In this document: positions 19,878 to 26,530 of the stretch, piece after piece
How the letters are laid out: each line of letters opens with the position of its first letter
Position numbering within the stretch: the first letter of the stretch is position 1
IMG/VR virus record: IMGVR_UViG_3300014501_000583
Location: 1 to 26,530 of that record
Direction: 5' to 3' (one strand)
DNA: 26,530 nucleotides
DNA from: a virus
Program-made: the position numbers and the translations under genes
Notes under the pieces: generated by a model
Database searches by the model: none
What the model saw: only the letters and a program-made list of their open reading frames with translations
Told to the model about the DNA's origin: nothing

Positions 19878-21910
19878 GTCACCCCCGCAGCGCTGGCGGC
19901 GTATTCACGTTGGACGGAACCCATCACCTCAACGGAATACACCACGACGGGATTGGCCGCGCCTGCGGTCGTCGTGAGCTTCAACTGCGCCATCGAACCG
20001 ACCGTCCCTGCTCCGCCCGTGCCGATGGTCGCAATAAGCGTCGGACCTTGGCTCAGGTCAAACACCCACGACGCCGTAGCCGTCGCGCCGACGCCGGTGA
20101 AAATGGTCAGGGTCGCCGTCAGCGTCGCGGTTTGCACCGGCGCGTTGACGACGATCCATTGGTACTCCTTATCAAGACCGGGCTCTCCCGAATCCGTCAT
20201 CGGCGACTGCCACAGCGACGCGATCTCCGCGCCGAGGTCGAGGCCGTCCGCGGCGTTCCACGCATCGAGTTCCGTTAGGGAAGCAGCGAAGACGCCGCGG
20301 GCGGCGATGACTTCGTTGAACCGTTGCGCGGCTGGGGACGGCGCGGTTTCCGAAGGCAACGCATACGCGGCGTAGGTTGCGTACGGCAGCGGCGGGAGCC
20401 ACGCGCTCTTGGGCAGGTAGTATCGCAGCGTGTACCCCACTCCCCCCGCCCCCGTCGTTTGCGGAAACGACAGGAACCACGTACGGTCGGCGTACCAGCC
20501 CACAGCGAGCGCCCACTGCGCGGGCGTCCACTGCGCCATGAGTTCACGCATCGGCTCGCCGATATACTGGCGCGTCTGGCCGTCGGTCATCTGCGGGCCC
20601 TCCTCCGAGAGCCAGCAGTCCACGTCCTCGCACACGGTCGCCGACGCGCTCGCTACGCAACCGAGGTCCCACATTTTGAGCGCGATGTACGTCGAGGGAT
20701 CGTTGCCGTAGAGGATGTAGGTAGAGCGGCGCTTGTGCAAGATCGCAACCGACGAGAGCGATACGCCCGCCATCGGGAGGTCGTTGATTATGCTTGCGCT
20801 CCCGGCTACGCCAGCATAAAGCGTGCTGGGAGCTATGACCGCGCCCGCGTAGTTGTCGGAGTTGTCCCCAACCAAAATCACGTTGGTGTCAGCCGCGAAC
20901 GACCACGGCAGCCCTTGGTCCGAGAACCACAGTTGACATTGCCACAGGCCATTGGTCAGCGTCGCGTTCTCGAAGTCGTTGAATACCCACATTCGGTCCT
21001 GATGGCCGAAAATCACCGCGTTCGTAGCGGGCGCCGGGTAGCGGTACTGCAACTGCTGCGCCGTGGCGATTGAATTGTCCGAAGCAGTATCGGTGTACGT
21101 CCCGCTCGCACCGCCGGTAACGGTGCCGGAGTTTGCATTGCCCGCGAGATACCACGTCGGCTGATTCGTCGATATGCGATAGATGTTCGTCGTGTAGGTC
21201 GAGCCGTCGGCGTTGGTGCCATACCACGGTGAGAGCCCGCCCGAGAGCGCGACTTCGCTCGTGGTGCCGGTCGTCGTAACGGGCGCCGGGTAGGTATCCC
21301 CCTGCACCGTGGCGCCGGTAGCGAACGCGAACTGGTTAGGATTCGACTCTTGCGTGCCGCCGTCCGGGTACGCCGTAACCGTCGTCATAGCGTAGTAGTA
21401 CGTCGCCGCGAGCATGTTGCCGCCGGTTGCGCTAGGCGTTAGAGAAATCGTAGCCGCGAAGCCGACGCTGTTCTGCCACGGGTACGCCGTGTAGACTCCC
21501 GCGTTGTACCGGATTTGCTGGCCGCCGTTGGTGTAGAGGATATTCCCGAACTGCACCGCCCCGACGCCCTGGCTGAAGTACGTCCCATTGACGACGGTGA
21601 ACTGCACAGCCGTGTCGAGGTTGTACCCAACGATGACCTGCGCGGTTGCGCCGGTGGTGCCCGCCGCGATGACGTTGCGCACGCTCGTCGTGAGGTTGAA
21701 CTTCGCCAGCGCATAGGCGCTCGCGATCGAGCCTTGCGAGAGGTTTACGAGATTGACGCGGCCGCGCGAGGACACGAGCGCGCCGGGATACCGCTGCGTA
21801 TCGACGTTGGTCGCCGCGACGGCGACCTCTTGGTTTACATCCGTTTCGGCCGTCGTGTAGTCGACCGACTTGAACGACCGGATTTTGAGTAGCGAGACGG
21901 CTTTAGGCAT
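19874..21910 (-). CDS. Tail hub/nozzle-like beta-propeller virion protein
   Basis: A 678-residue, almost wholly beta protein. The N-terminus (DVNQEVAVAATNVDTQRYPGALVSSRGRVNL) and the repeated pattern of names such as DRMWVFNDFEN, QLWFSDQGLPWSF, SSVAILHKRRSTYILYG and DCWLSEEGPQMTDGQ read like the propeller blades of podovirus tail hub or nozzle proteins (the T7 gp12 / P22 gp10 type). This is a resemblance of layout, not a proven homology. ATG at 21910 follows the adaptor stop by eight bases with GTGGGG just upstream. It probably forms the tail tube below the adaptor ring and gives attachment points for the fibres encoded on either side. Confidence 0.75.
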   Translation of the reverse strand: MPKAVSLLKIRSFKSVDYTTAETDVNQEVAVAATNVDTQRYPGALVSSRGRVNLVNLSQGSIASAYALAKFNLTTSVRNVIAAGTTGATAQVIVGYNLDTAVQFTVVNGTYFSQGVGAVQFGNILYTNGGQQIRYNAGVYTAYPWQNSVGFAATISLTPSATGGNMLAATYYYAMTTVTAYPDGGTQESNPNQFAFATGATVQGDTYPAPVTTTGTTSEVALSGGLSPWYGTNADGSTYTTNIYRISTNQPTWYLAGNANSGTVTGGASGTYTDTASDNSIATAQQLQYRYPAPATNAVIFGHQDRMWVFNDFENATLTNGLWQCQLWFSDQGLPWSFAADTNVILVGDNSDNYAGAVIAPSTLYAGVAGSASIINDLPMAGVSLSSVAILHKRRSTYILYGNDPSTYIALKMWDLGCVASASATVCEDVDCWLSEEGPQMTDGQTRQYIGEPMRELMAQWTPAQWALAVGWYADRTWFLSFPQTTGAGGVGYTLRYYLPKSAWLPPLPYATYAAYALPSETAPSPAAQRFNEVIAARGVFAASLTELDAWNAADGLDLGAEIASLWQSPMTDSGEPGLDKEYQWIVVNAPVQTATLTATLTIFTGVGATATASWVFDLSQGPTLIATIGTGGAGTVGSMAQLKLTTTAGAANPVVVYSVEVMGSVQREYAASAAGVT

Positions 21911-21918
21911 ACCCCACG

Positions 21919-22734
21919 CTACTCATACTGTCCGGTTTGATGTCCGCCGATGCGGTAGAACCCGCGCTCCGAAACCGGCATGATCTGCGAATCCTCAAGC
22001 GAGTAATCGCGCTTCCAGGTTCGCAAGAGGCGCAGTTCCCCTTCGAGGGTCGAGAGCCAATCTTTCGCCAGCGCGTGCGCGGCGGGGTCGCGGTCAGACA
22101 TCAACGCGCGGTTGAGCACATAGGCGTCGATGGCGTCGGCGAAGTTGTCCGGGACCATGATGAATTGCGTATCACTCGTCAGCGTCGCGGGCACGAGCAC
22201 GCAGTCGACGGTAACGATCGTCCCGATTGCAGGCGCCGGTACGAAGCCGATGAAGCCCCCCCGACGGTAGTAGCGAGGGCGAGAGCCGACGATCCACGGC
22301 TGCGACATCGGCGAGGGTGTGCCCCAACTATTGAGATACGGATACACCGTCGGCGTCTGAATCGCCCACTGCGGCAGTTGGGCCGTACCGCCGGGCGCGG
22401 CCCCTGACCCCGTCGGGAGAGCGCCGGTTGCGGTTTGGTCGTTGAAGAGGATTTGATTCCCCTCCAGCGTGTCGATACCGCCGGGGATCTCAACGCAAAT
22501 CTGTCCGTTGAGGTACACGCGATGAATACGGTGCGTATCGGGCAGTTGGATTTCCTGGTTCGCGCTCGCCGTAGTCAGAGAAAGTCGCGAGTCGGGAAAG
22601 CGAATACGCGCGACAATCGCTTTGGTCGCGCGGTCCACCATTGGAATGAGATACGTCTCAGGCCAGCGGTTGGAGTTGGTGCCGGGCGTGTTGAGAAGGA
22701 TGCGCTCGTAGACCGTGCGGTCGGAGACGACCAC
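21919..22734 (-). CDS. Head-tail adaptor / tail tube A-like protein
   Basis: A 271-residue protein. The N-terminal helical part (YERILLNTPGTNSNRWPETYLIPMVDRATKAIVARI) and the C-terminal helices (VPDNFADAIDAYVLNRALMSDRDPAAHALAKDWLSTLEGEL) flank a beta-rich insert. The C-terminal pattern, Asp/Phe followed by two helices of an AxxYVLxRAL..D..A.AxxW type, is typical of podovirus adaptors such as T7 gp11 and related proteins. GTG at 22734 has GGGAG seven bases upstream and lies three bases after the previous stop. It is next to the hub gene, the usual order for adaptor and nozzle. Assignment is by pattern and synteny. Confidence 0.75.
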   Translation of the reverse strand: MVVSDRTVYERILLNTPGTNSNRWPETYLIPMVDRATKAIVARIRFPDSRLSLTTASANQEIQLPDTHRIHRVYLNGQICVEIPGGIDTLEGNQILFNDQTATGALPTGSGAAPGGTAQLPQWAIQTPTVYPYLNSWGTPSPMSQPWIVGSRPRYYRRGGFIGFVPAPAIGTIVTVDCVLVPATLTSDTQFIMVPDNFADAIDAYVLNRALMSDRDPAAHALAKDWLSTLEGELRLLRTWKRDYSLEDSQIMPVSERGFYRIGGHQTGQYE

Positions 22735-22736
22735 GA

Positions 22737-23039
22737 TTAGGCTCCCGTCGCATTGTAGTAGACGGAAACGAACGACCCCGGAGCACCGCCCGTCACGATC
22801 AACGAAAAACCCGTCACGAGCGCCGTTCCCGGCACGACCTGCGCTGAGAGTTCGTAAATGCCCGTGCTCGAAGGAGTAAGCGTGACCGACGAAATCGTCG
22901 TCAGAAACGGCGTCGCAAAGGTAACGGGAATACTTGCCGATCCATCGGCCGGTACAAAAGCGACGAGCCCCGTCTGCGAAGCCAAACCGGAGCTACTTAG
23001 GATTCCCGCAAAGGGGAAGTTCGTTGCAAGCCAAGACAT
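22737..23039 (-). CDS. Small beta-rich lectin-like tail protein
   Basis: A 100-residue protein: SIPVTFATPFLTTISSVTLTP, GIYELSAQVVPGTALVTGFSLIVTGG and SVYYNATGA. The alternation of strands with a phenylalanine-rich F-x-x-P-F and G-F-x-(L/I) pattern resembles the small C-terminal lectin-like (H-type lectin/gp53-like) domains of phage fibres, here as a separate chain. ATG at 23039 directly follows the tailspike TGA without a gap, so it is probably made in proportion to the spike and may cap or accompany it. Confidence 0.6.
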   Translation of the reverse strand: MSWLATNFPFAGILSSSGLASQTGLVAFVPADGSASIPVTFATPFLTTISSVTLTPSSTGIYELSAQVVPGTALVTGFSLIVTGGAPGSFVSVYYNATGA

Positions 23040-24932
23040 TCACGTACCCGTACACTTGAAGGCGACGGTCTGCGAGTTCGATACCGCTGCCGTGATGACG
23101 ACGCTGTTCGTAGCCTGCGAACCGACTGAGAGCGCCCCGGTTTGCGCGAACGTGCCCGCGCCACCCGAGGCATCGCACGCATAGGACGTGGCCGACGTAA
23201 ACACGGCAGCGCCGGTAAACGTGGTCGGCGTACACGTCACCGACGCGACGAACGCGCAGGTCCCCAACACCGTGTGGACCGTACTTCCTGTCACGGCACC
23301 CGCTACGGTATACGTCGGCGGCACATAGCCGACCGTTGTCGTTGAGTTCGAGAGCGCCGAGGCTTCGAGGGTGCTTGTGAATGTCGCCGCCCCGCCGCTC
23401 AACATAGTCAGATCGACGGCGTTATTCGTCGCGAGCTGCAGCGAGCGCGCCGAGGCGGTGCCGATGCACAGCGCGTACGCCGAACACCCGCCGAGAATCG
23501 ACCCGCCACCGCTCGATTCTACGCCAAAATACGACGTATTGCCGGTGTTCGATATCGGCCCGATATAGAGGTTCCCGGTGACGGCGGGCGAGTTGTTCGA
23601 GAATAGCGACCCCGTCGCGGTCGAGGCGACGTTACCCGAAAACGCGCCCGTCGTCGAGGCCACGCCGTTTGCGAAGTTGAACGCGCCGGTTGACAGCACC
23701 GTGCCGACGTCTTCGTACGTCGTGATCTGTCCGCCGGACTGCGCGATCGGCAGCGCCGTGTAACCGCTGAACGCCTGATAGTTGAAGATCGAGTTATTGG
23801 TCGAGGCGCCGTTCAGCCCCACGCACGCCGTCGTCCCCTTCGCGAGCGCCGAATACCCCTGGCCGAGCGACACGGGCACAAAGTCGTTGACGTACTCGTT
23901 GCGGCTGTTGCAGTCGAAAAGCACCTCGGTCCCGGCGTAGATGCCGAACGCGGTGGTGCCGGAAGGCGTGCCGGCGGCCCAGCCCGCCGTGGCGTTCAGC
24001 GTGCTCGACGTGTTGCTGGTGACAATGGCGTAGTTGTTGAACGCGACCGAAACGTAAGACCCAACCCACTGATTGACCGTCCAGGGCGTTCCGGCGACCG
24101 TCAGCGACGTCGCGGTGGTCGAGGTCGCCGTGCCGGTGTACGCCGCCGGAATGAGGCCGGAAAAGTGATAGATCGAAGTCGTATCCGACTCGTCGTTCAG
24201 AGTCGTTCCGCCGCCGAGATGCAGGAGCGTGCCGGTGATCGTGGCGAGGTAGAGGTTGCTCAAGATGCTGTTGTACGTTCCGTCGAGCCAGAAAATCGCG
24301 CCGTTGTTGTTATAGTTGAGGCCCATGATGTTCGAGAAGTTCAACTCGGACGAACCGGGCGGCGTCGCGCCGCTCGCGTAGGTGAGCCAGTACGTTGCGG
24401 TCGTAAACGCCCCGTCAGGAATCGAAGTCAGGTTCGTGAAGACGCCCTGCACTAAACCCTGCGTCTTGATTCCGGTCGCAGCCGATGCGCTATTCGCCTC
24501 GAGATCGAGGTTCGAGACGCCGCCCCCCGCAAGTTCAACTGCCCCGGGCGCTGCAAACGTCAGGATCGTGCCGCCCGCGGTGCCGTTGTATTTCAGCGCG
24601 GTTGAGGGAAGTGACCCGGCGTTCGTATAGTTCGCCGCGCCCTGGCCTTGAATGTAGATGTTGTTCGCGCTGACCAGCAGGCCGTGGACCCTGCACACGC
24701 CCAGCGGCAGCAGCACTGTACCGCCGCCCGCCGTCTGCGCCGCGGTGATCGCGGCTTGAACAGCGGTCGTCGTGTCCGTCGTGCCGTTGCAGACCGCGCC
24801 GTAGTACGTCGCGTCGAACGTCGGCCGACCAGCGGCGTACAGGTTGCCGTAGTACGACGGCGGAGCCGCTGCGGCTCCGAGCGGCAGGCTTCCGACGAGC
24901 AGAGTCGCCAGCAGTGCGCGAAAAAAGCGCAC
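23040..24932 (-). CDS. Tailspike with parallel beta-helix (pectate-lyase-like) domain and N-terminal signal peptide
   Basis: A 630-residue protein. FDATYYGAVCNGTTDTTTAV and AAQTAGGGTVLLPLGVCRV (about 40-82) reproduce the opening of phage tailspike beta-helices: F-D-V-x-x-Y-G-A, D-x-T-x-A-(I/V), G-G-G-T-V-x-x-P-x-G. A long Asn/Gly/Thr-rich beta region follows, and a C-terminal part with paired cysteines near the end. GTG at 24932 is chosen because it has GGA upstream at good spacing and lies two bases after the previous TAG; longer in-frame extensions run into that gene. The first residues, RFFRALLATLLVGSLPLGAAAA, form a clear Sec signal peptide with an AAA-type cleavage site, unusual for a tailspike. 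It may degrade host polysaccharide, but no catalytic residues are assigned. Confidence 0.83.
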   Translation of the reverse strand: MRFFRALLATLLVGSLPLGAAAAPPSYYGNLYAAGRPTFDATYYGAVCNGTTDTTTAVQAAITAAQTAGGGTVLLPLGVCRVHGLLVSANNIYIQGQGAANYTNAGSLPSTALKYNGTAGGTILTFAAPGAVELAGGGVSNLDLEANSASAATGIKTQGLVQGVFTNLTSIPDGAFTTATYWLTYASGATPPGSSELNFSNIMGLNYNNNGAIFWLDGTYNSILSNLYLATITGTLLHLGGGTTLNDESDTTSIYHFSGLIPAAYTGTATSTTATSLTVAGTPWTVNQWVGSYVSVAFNNYAIVTSNTSSTLNATAGWAAGTPSGTTAFGIYAGTEVLFDCNSRNEYVNDFVPVSLGQGYSALAKGTTACVGLNGASTNNSIFNYQAFSGYTALPIAQSGGQITTYEDVGTVLSTGAFNFANGVASTTGAFSGNVASTATGSLFSNNSPAVTGNLYIGPISNTGNTSYFGVESSGGGSILGGCSAYALCIGTASARSLQLATNNAVDLTMLSGGAATFTSTLEASALSNSTTTVGYVPPTYTVAGAVTGSTVHTVLGTCAFVASVTCTPTTFTGAAVFTSATSYACDASGGAGTFAQTGALSVGSQATNSVVITAAVSNSQTVAFKCTGT

Positions 24933-24934
24933 GA

Positions 24935-25285
24935 CTATTTCCAGAGAACCGTGTAGCCCGGCGCGACGACTGACGTTGCGATGGAGCACGTAATACCGAT
25001 GAGCGTAGCCAGCCCCCCCGGAGGCGGTCCGAGCGGCGTCGCTAGGGTTGTCGTGTTCTGATAGATGACGTTGCCTGATGCTGCAGTGTTGTCCCAACAC
25101 GTCACGACCGTGGTCTGCGCGACCGTCGAGGTCACGCCGAAGAAGATGCCCGGCCCGGCCTTGATGACCGTCGTCGTCGTGACGCCCACGACCGTGTACG
25201 TCGCAGGAGGCGTGTCGGCGCTGACCGCTACCGGGGCGAGCGCGAGCGCAAGTGCGACGAGAATCCTACGGAACCGCAAACGCAA
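24935..25285 (-). CDS. Small secreted-type beta protein in tail operon
   Basis: A 116-residue protein opening with basic residues and LVALALALAPVAVSAD (about 9-24), a textbook signal peptide with an AxA-like cleavage site. The mature part is a Thr/Val-rich beta sandwich-like sequence with two cysteines (TVVTCWDN and IGITCSIA) that could form a disulfide. TTG at 25285 is the start: AAGG lies eight bases upstream and no ATG or GTG is available. It overlaps the previous gene by 20 bases. Function unknown; two neighbouring export signals are discussed as a finding. Confidence 0.65.
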   Translation of the reverse strand: MRLRFRRILVALALALAPVAVSADTPPATYTVVGVTTTTVIKAGPGIFFGVTSTVAQTTVVTCWDNTAASGNVIYQNTTTLATPLGPPPGGLATLIGITCSIATSVVAPGYTVLWK

Positions 25286-25808
25286 CCACCGATCCTTGCC
25301 CGCTGGGAGTCGCCGACGCCGTCACGACGGCGCGCACGGCCACCAGCGGAAGGGAGCACGTAAACACCGGGACTGCTCCCGTCAGCGGGTTTGCGATCGA
25401 CCCCGTTCCCGATTGCTCAGAGGGCCCCGGCAGCAGGAACCAGCTCGATGCGGGCACCGACACCGGCGCGCGAATCACGGTGCCGGCGAGGTATTGGGAA
25501 CCGGTGGTGTACCCCTCAACGCCCGAGTTCGCCGTGTAGACGAGGTACGCGTTGTAGTCGAGCGTGCCGTACAGCGACACCGAAATGCCCGCCGTGTTGC
25601 CGAGCAGTTGGAACGCCCACTTCGTAAACGCCATCGCCGCGCAGCCGAACACGCCCGAATCGTTGGGCTGCAGCCCGGTCGTGTTCGTCGGCAAACTGCC
25701 GTAGGCGGCCAGCGGCGTAGCAACGACGGCGGAGTTCGCGTTGATGTTGCCGAGCAGCGTAATGCCGCCCTGGTTGCCGTACCGATTGAGGCCAGCAGAA
25801 CTTGCGAT
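25266..25808 (-). CDS. Beta-rich virion protein with probable ATC start codon
   Basis: The open frame runs from just after the previous stop and gives 180 residues if it starts at ATC (25806-25808). That codon lies seven bases after a strong AAAGGAG. The frame reads sensibly from there (ASSAGLNRYGNQGGITLLGN) and no ATG, GTG or TTG lies in any frame within the usual initiation window. The only in-frame conventional start is TTG at 25694, which has no ribosome site and would discard 38 plausible residues. The body is Gly/Ser/Thr-rich with beta strands (AFQLLGNTAGISVSLYGTLDY, AGTVIRAPVSVPASSWFLLPG). No family was recognised. A head or tail decoration role is suggested only by position. Confidence 0.68.
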   Translation of the reverse strand: MASSAGLNRYGNQGGITLLGNINANSAVVATPLAAYGSLPTNTTGLQPNDSGVFGCAAMAFTKWAFQLLGNTAGISVSLYGTLDYNAYLVYTANSGVEGYTTGSQYLAGTVIRAPVSVPASSWFLLPGPSEQSGTGSIANPLTGAVPVFTCSLPLVAVRAVVTASATPSGQGSVVAFAVP

Positions 25809-25815
25809 CGTCCTG

Positions 25816-25822
25816 CTCCTTT
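25816..25822 (-). promoter_or_regulatory. Strong Shine-Dalgarno ahead of an ATC codon
   Basis: On the minus strand AAAGGAG overlaps the TAA of the preceding gene and stands seven bases before ATC (25806-25808). It is one of the best ribosome sites in the window. It decides the start of the 180-residue gene, because the first usable conventional codon is more than 110 bases further on. Confidence 0.75.
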
Positions 25823-26530
25823 AGAAATCGCCGGGTACGGCTGACGATCCAGCGACGGGGAAGGCGTTTTGGTTGGTCGGCGAGCCCCACTTCTCTTTGC
25901 CGGTGATCGGCACGTAGAAGAGCGTTGCGACGAAGTTTGCAATTGAGATTGCGCCCGTCGTCGTGGCGCGCAGCGTGAAGTACCCGTTCGGGTAGATGAA
26001 CCCGGCCGGTCCCAGCACGGGCGCCGCTCCGCACGGATACACCGCGTCGGGGTTGGTCGGCACGAGGTACCCGACCGCGCCGCCCGCAGTCGTCGCCAAC
26101 GGGAAGTTCGCCACCGAGAACGTGATGTCGGCCGCGAACAGCGGCTGGTTGTCCACCGCGTAGTTCGTCGGCATCCCGAGGCCGCCGATTTGGTTGGGGT
26201 AGTTCGTCAGGTTCGCCGCGTTCGAAATCCCGTTGTAGAACGAGTTGTCGTTGGGAGCGGGGCCGTTGGCGAGATACGCACCGAGCGCCGAGCCGGGGTT
26301 GGGATTCGTGTTGTAGACGAGGTTAAACGACGTGGTCACGCCGAGCGTCGTGACCGAACTGAACACGATGCCGACTTTGAGAATCTTGCAGATGGACGGA
26401 ATCGCAAGCGAACCCTGCGATGTCGTGCTCACCTGGGAAATCGCAATCGCGTTGGGGCCGATTGACTCCGTACCGAACGCATCGAAAACAAATGCGTTGG
26501 GAGTGCGCTGCCAATCGGTTTTTGCGTACG
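25821..26530 (-). CDS. Beta-rich virion protein, 5'-truncated by the window edge
   Basis: The frame is open to the right edge, so the start lies outside; 235 residues are visible. The GTG at 26432 is internal, since the preceding codons (AKTDWQRTPNAFVFDAFG) read as protein in the same frame. The sequence is Asn/Gly/Thr/Ala-rich with short strands (ITFSVANFPLATTAGGAVGYLV, GYFTLRATTTGAISIANFVATLFYVP) and no helical or catalytic motif. Lying first among the visible tail-side genes, it could be a head decoration, head fibre or other capsid-associated protein. I recognise no family. Confidence 0.75.
   Translation of the reverse strand, partial: YAKTDWQRTPNAFVFDAFGTESIGPNAIAISQVSTTSQGSLAIPSICKILKVGIVFSSVTTLGVTTSFNLVYNTNPNPGSALGAYLANGPAPNDNSFYNGISNAANLTNYPNQIGGLGMPTNYAVDNQPLFAADITFSVANFPLATTAGGAVGYLVPTNPDAVYPCGAAPVLGPAGFIYPNGYFTLRATTTGAISIANFVATLFYVPITGKEKWGSPTNQNAFPVAGSSAVPGDF

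Noticed and set aside
24918-24932. Run of six T on the minus strand near the tailspike start as a slippery frameshift site
   Set aside because: It encodes Phe-Phe in the signal peptide; the upstream gene already ends with its own stop and no fusion product would make sense.
24933-25100. Longer tailspike start, 56 codons upstream
   Set aside because: The extension overlaps the preceding signal-peptide gene in another frame, lacks spike-like sequence and would bury the signal peptide.
1-26530. tRNA genes, integrase or attachment sites
   Set aside because: No cloverleaf-like stretch or recombinase motifs were seen on reading either strand; a dedicated tRNA scan was not possible here.

Overview
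The window is a piece of a tailed-phage (or prophage) genome with high GC content and almost no non-coding DNA. Two gene blocks face each other. The plus-strand block (1 to 11844) carries replication, recombination and DNA-modification genes. The minus-strand block (11841 to 26530) carries virion genes. They meet tail to tail with overlapping stop codons at 11841-11844. No integrase, repressor pair, attachment site, rRNA or tRNA is visible, so neither lysogeny nor a host can be read from this stretch. Consecutive adaptor-like and beta-rich hub-like tail genes, a beta-helix tailspike and a large transglycosylase-bearing virion protein, with no tape-measure or sheath gene seen, fit a short-tailed (podovirus-like) particle. 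That is inference, because the head genes lie outside the window.

Plus block, in order: the C-terminal part of a sliding clamp; four very small genes, two with membrane or signal segments; a primase-polymerase/helicase fusion; a small helix-turn-helix gene behind its own AT-rich promoter-like region; a C5 DNA methyltransferase; an SNF2-type helicase; two small Cys-rich proteins; a uracil-DNA glycosylase / proofreading exonuclease / family A polymerase fusion; a Cas4/RecB-like Fe-S nuclease; an Ala-Tyr-Asp repeat protein; a Sak4-like RecA-fold ATPase; an SSB-like protein; and a VRR-NUC nuclease. Most junctions are ATGA, GTGA or TAATG overlaps, so the block is probably one or two translationally coupled operons. 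Together the genes supply primer synthesis, unwinding, synthesis with proofreading, a clamp, and a single-strand annealing recombination module.

Minus block, in transcription order (right to left): a truncated beta-rich virion protein; a beta-rich protein that appears to start at an ATC codon; a small protein with a signal peptide; a beta-helix tailspike also with a signal peptide; a small lectin-like protein; an adaptor-like protein; a beta-rich tail hub; a small Gly/Ser-rich protein; a fibre with a LamG-like domain; a GNAT acetyltransferase; a Gly-rich protein; a PurD-like ATP-grasp enzyme; a helical virion protein; and a 927-residue protein with an N-terminal lytic transglycosylase domain.

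The most unusual items are: (1) the Sak4-like ATPase, whose Walker A motif sits at the C-terminus, after Walker B, as if circularly permuted; (2) a PurD-like ATP-grasp enzyme and a GNAT enzyme embedded in the virion operon; (3) the glycosylase-exonuclease-polymerase fusion with altered polymerase motifs; (4) three perfect two-base-loop palindromes at regular spacing inside the methyltransferase gene; (5) a likely ATC start codon.
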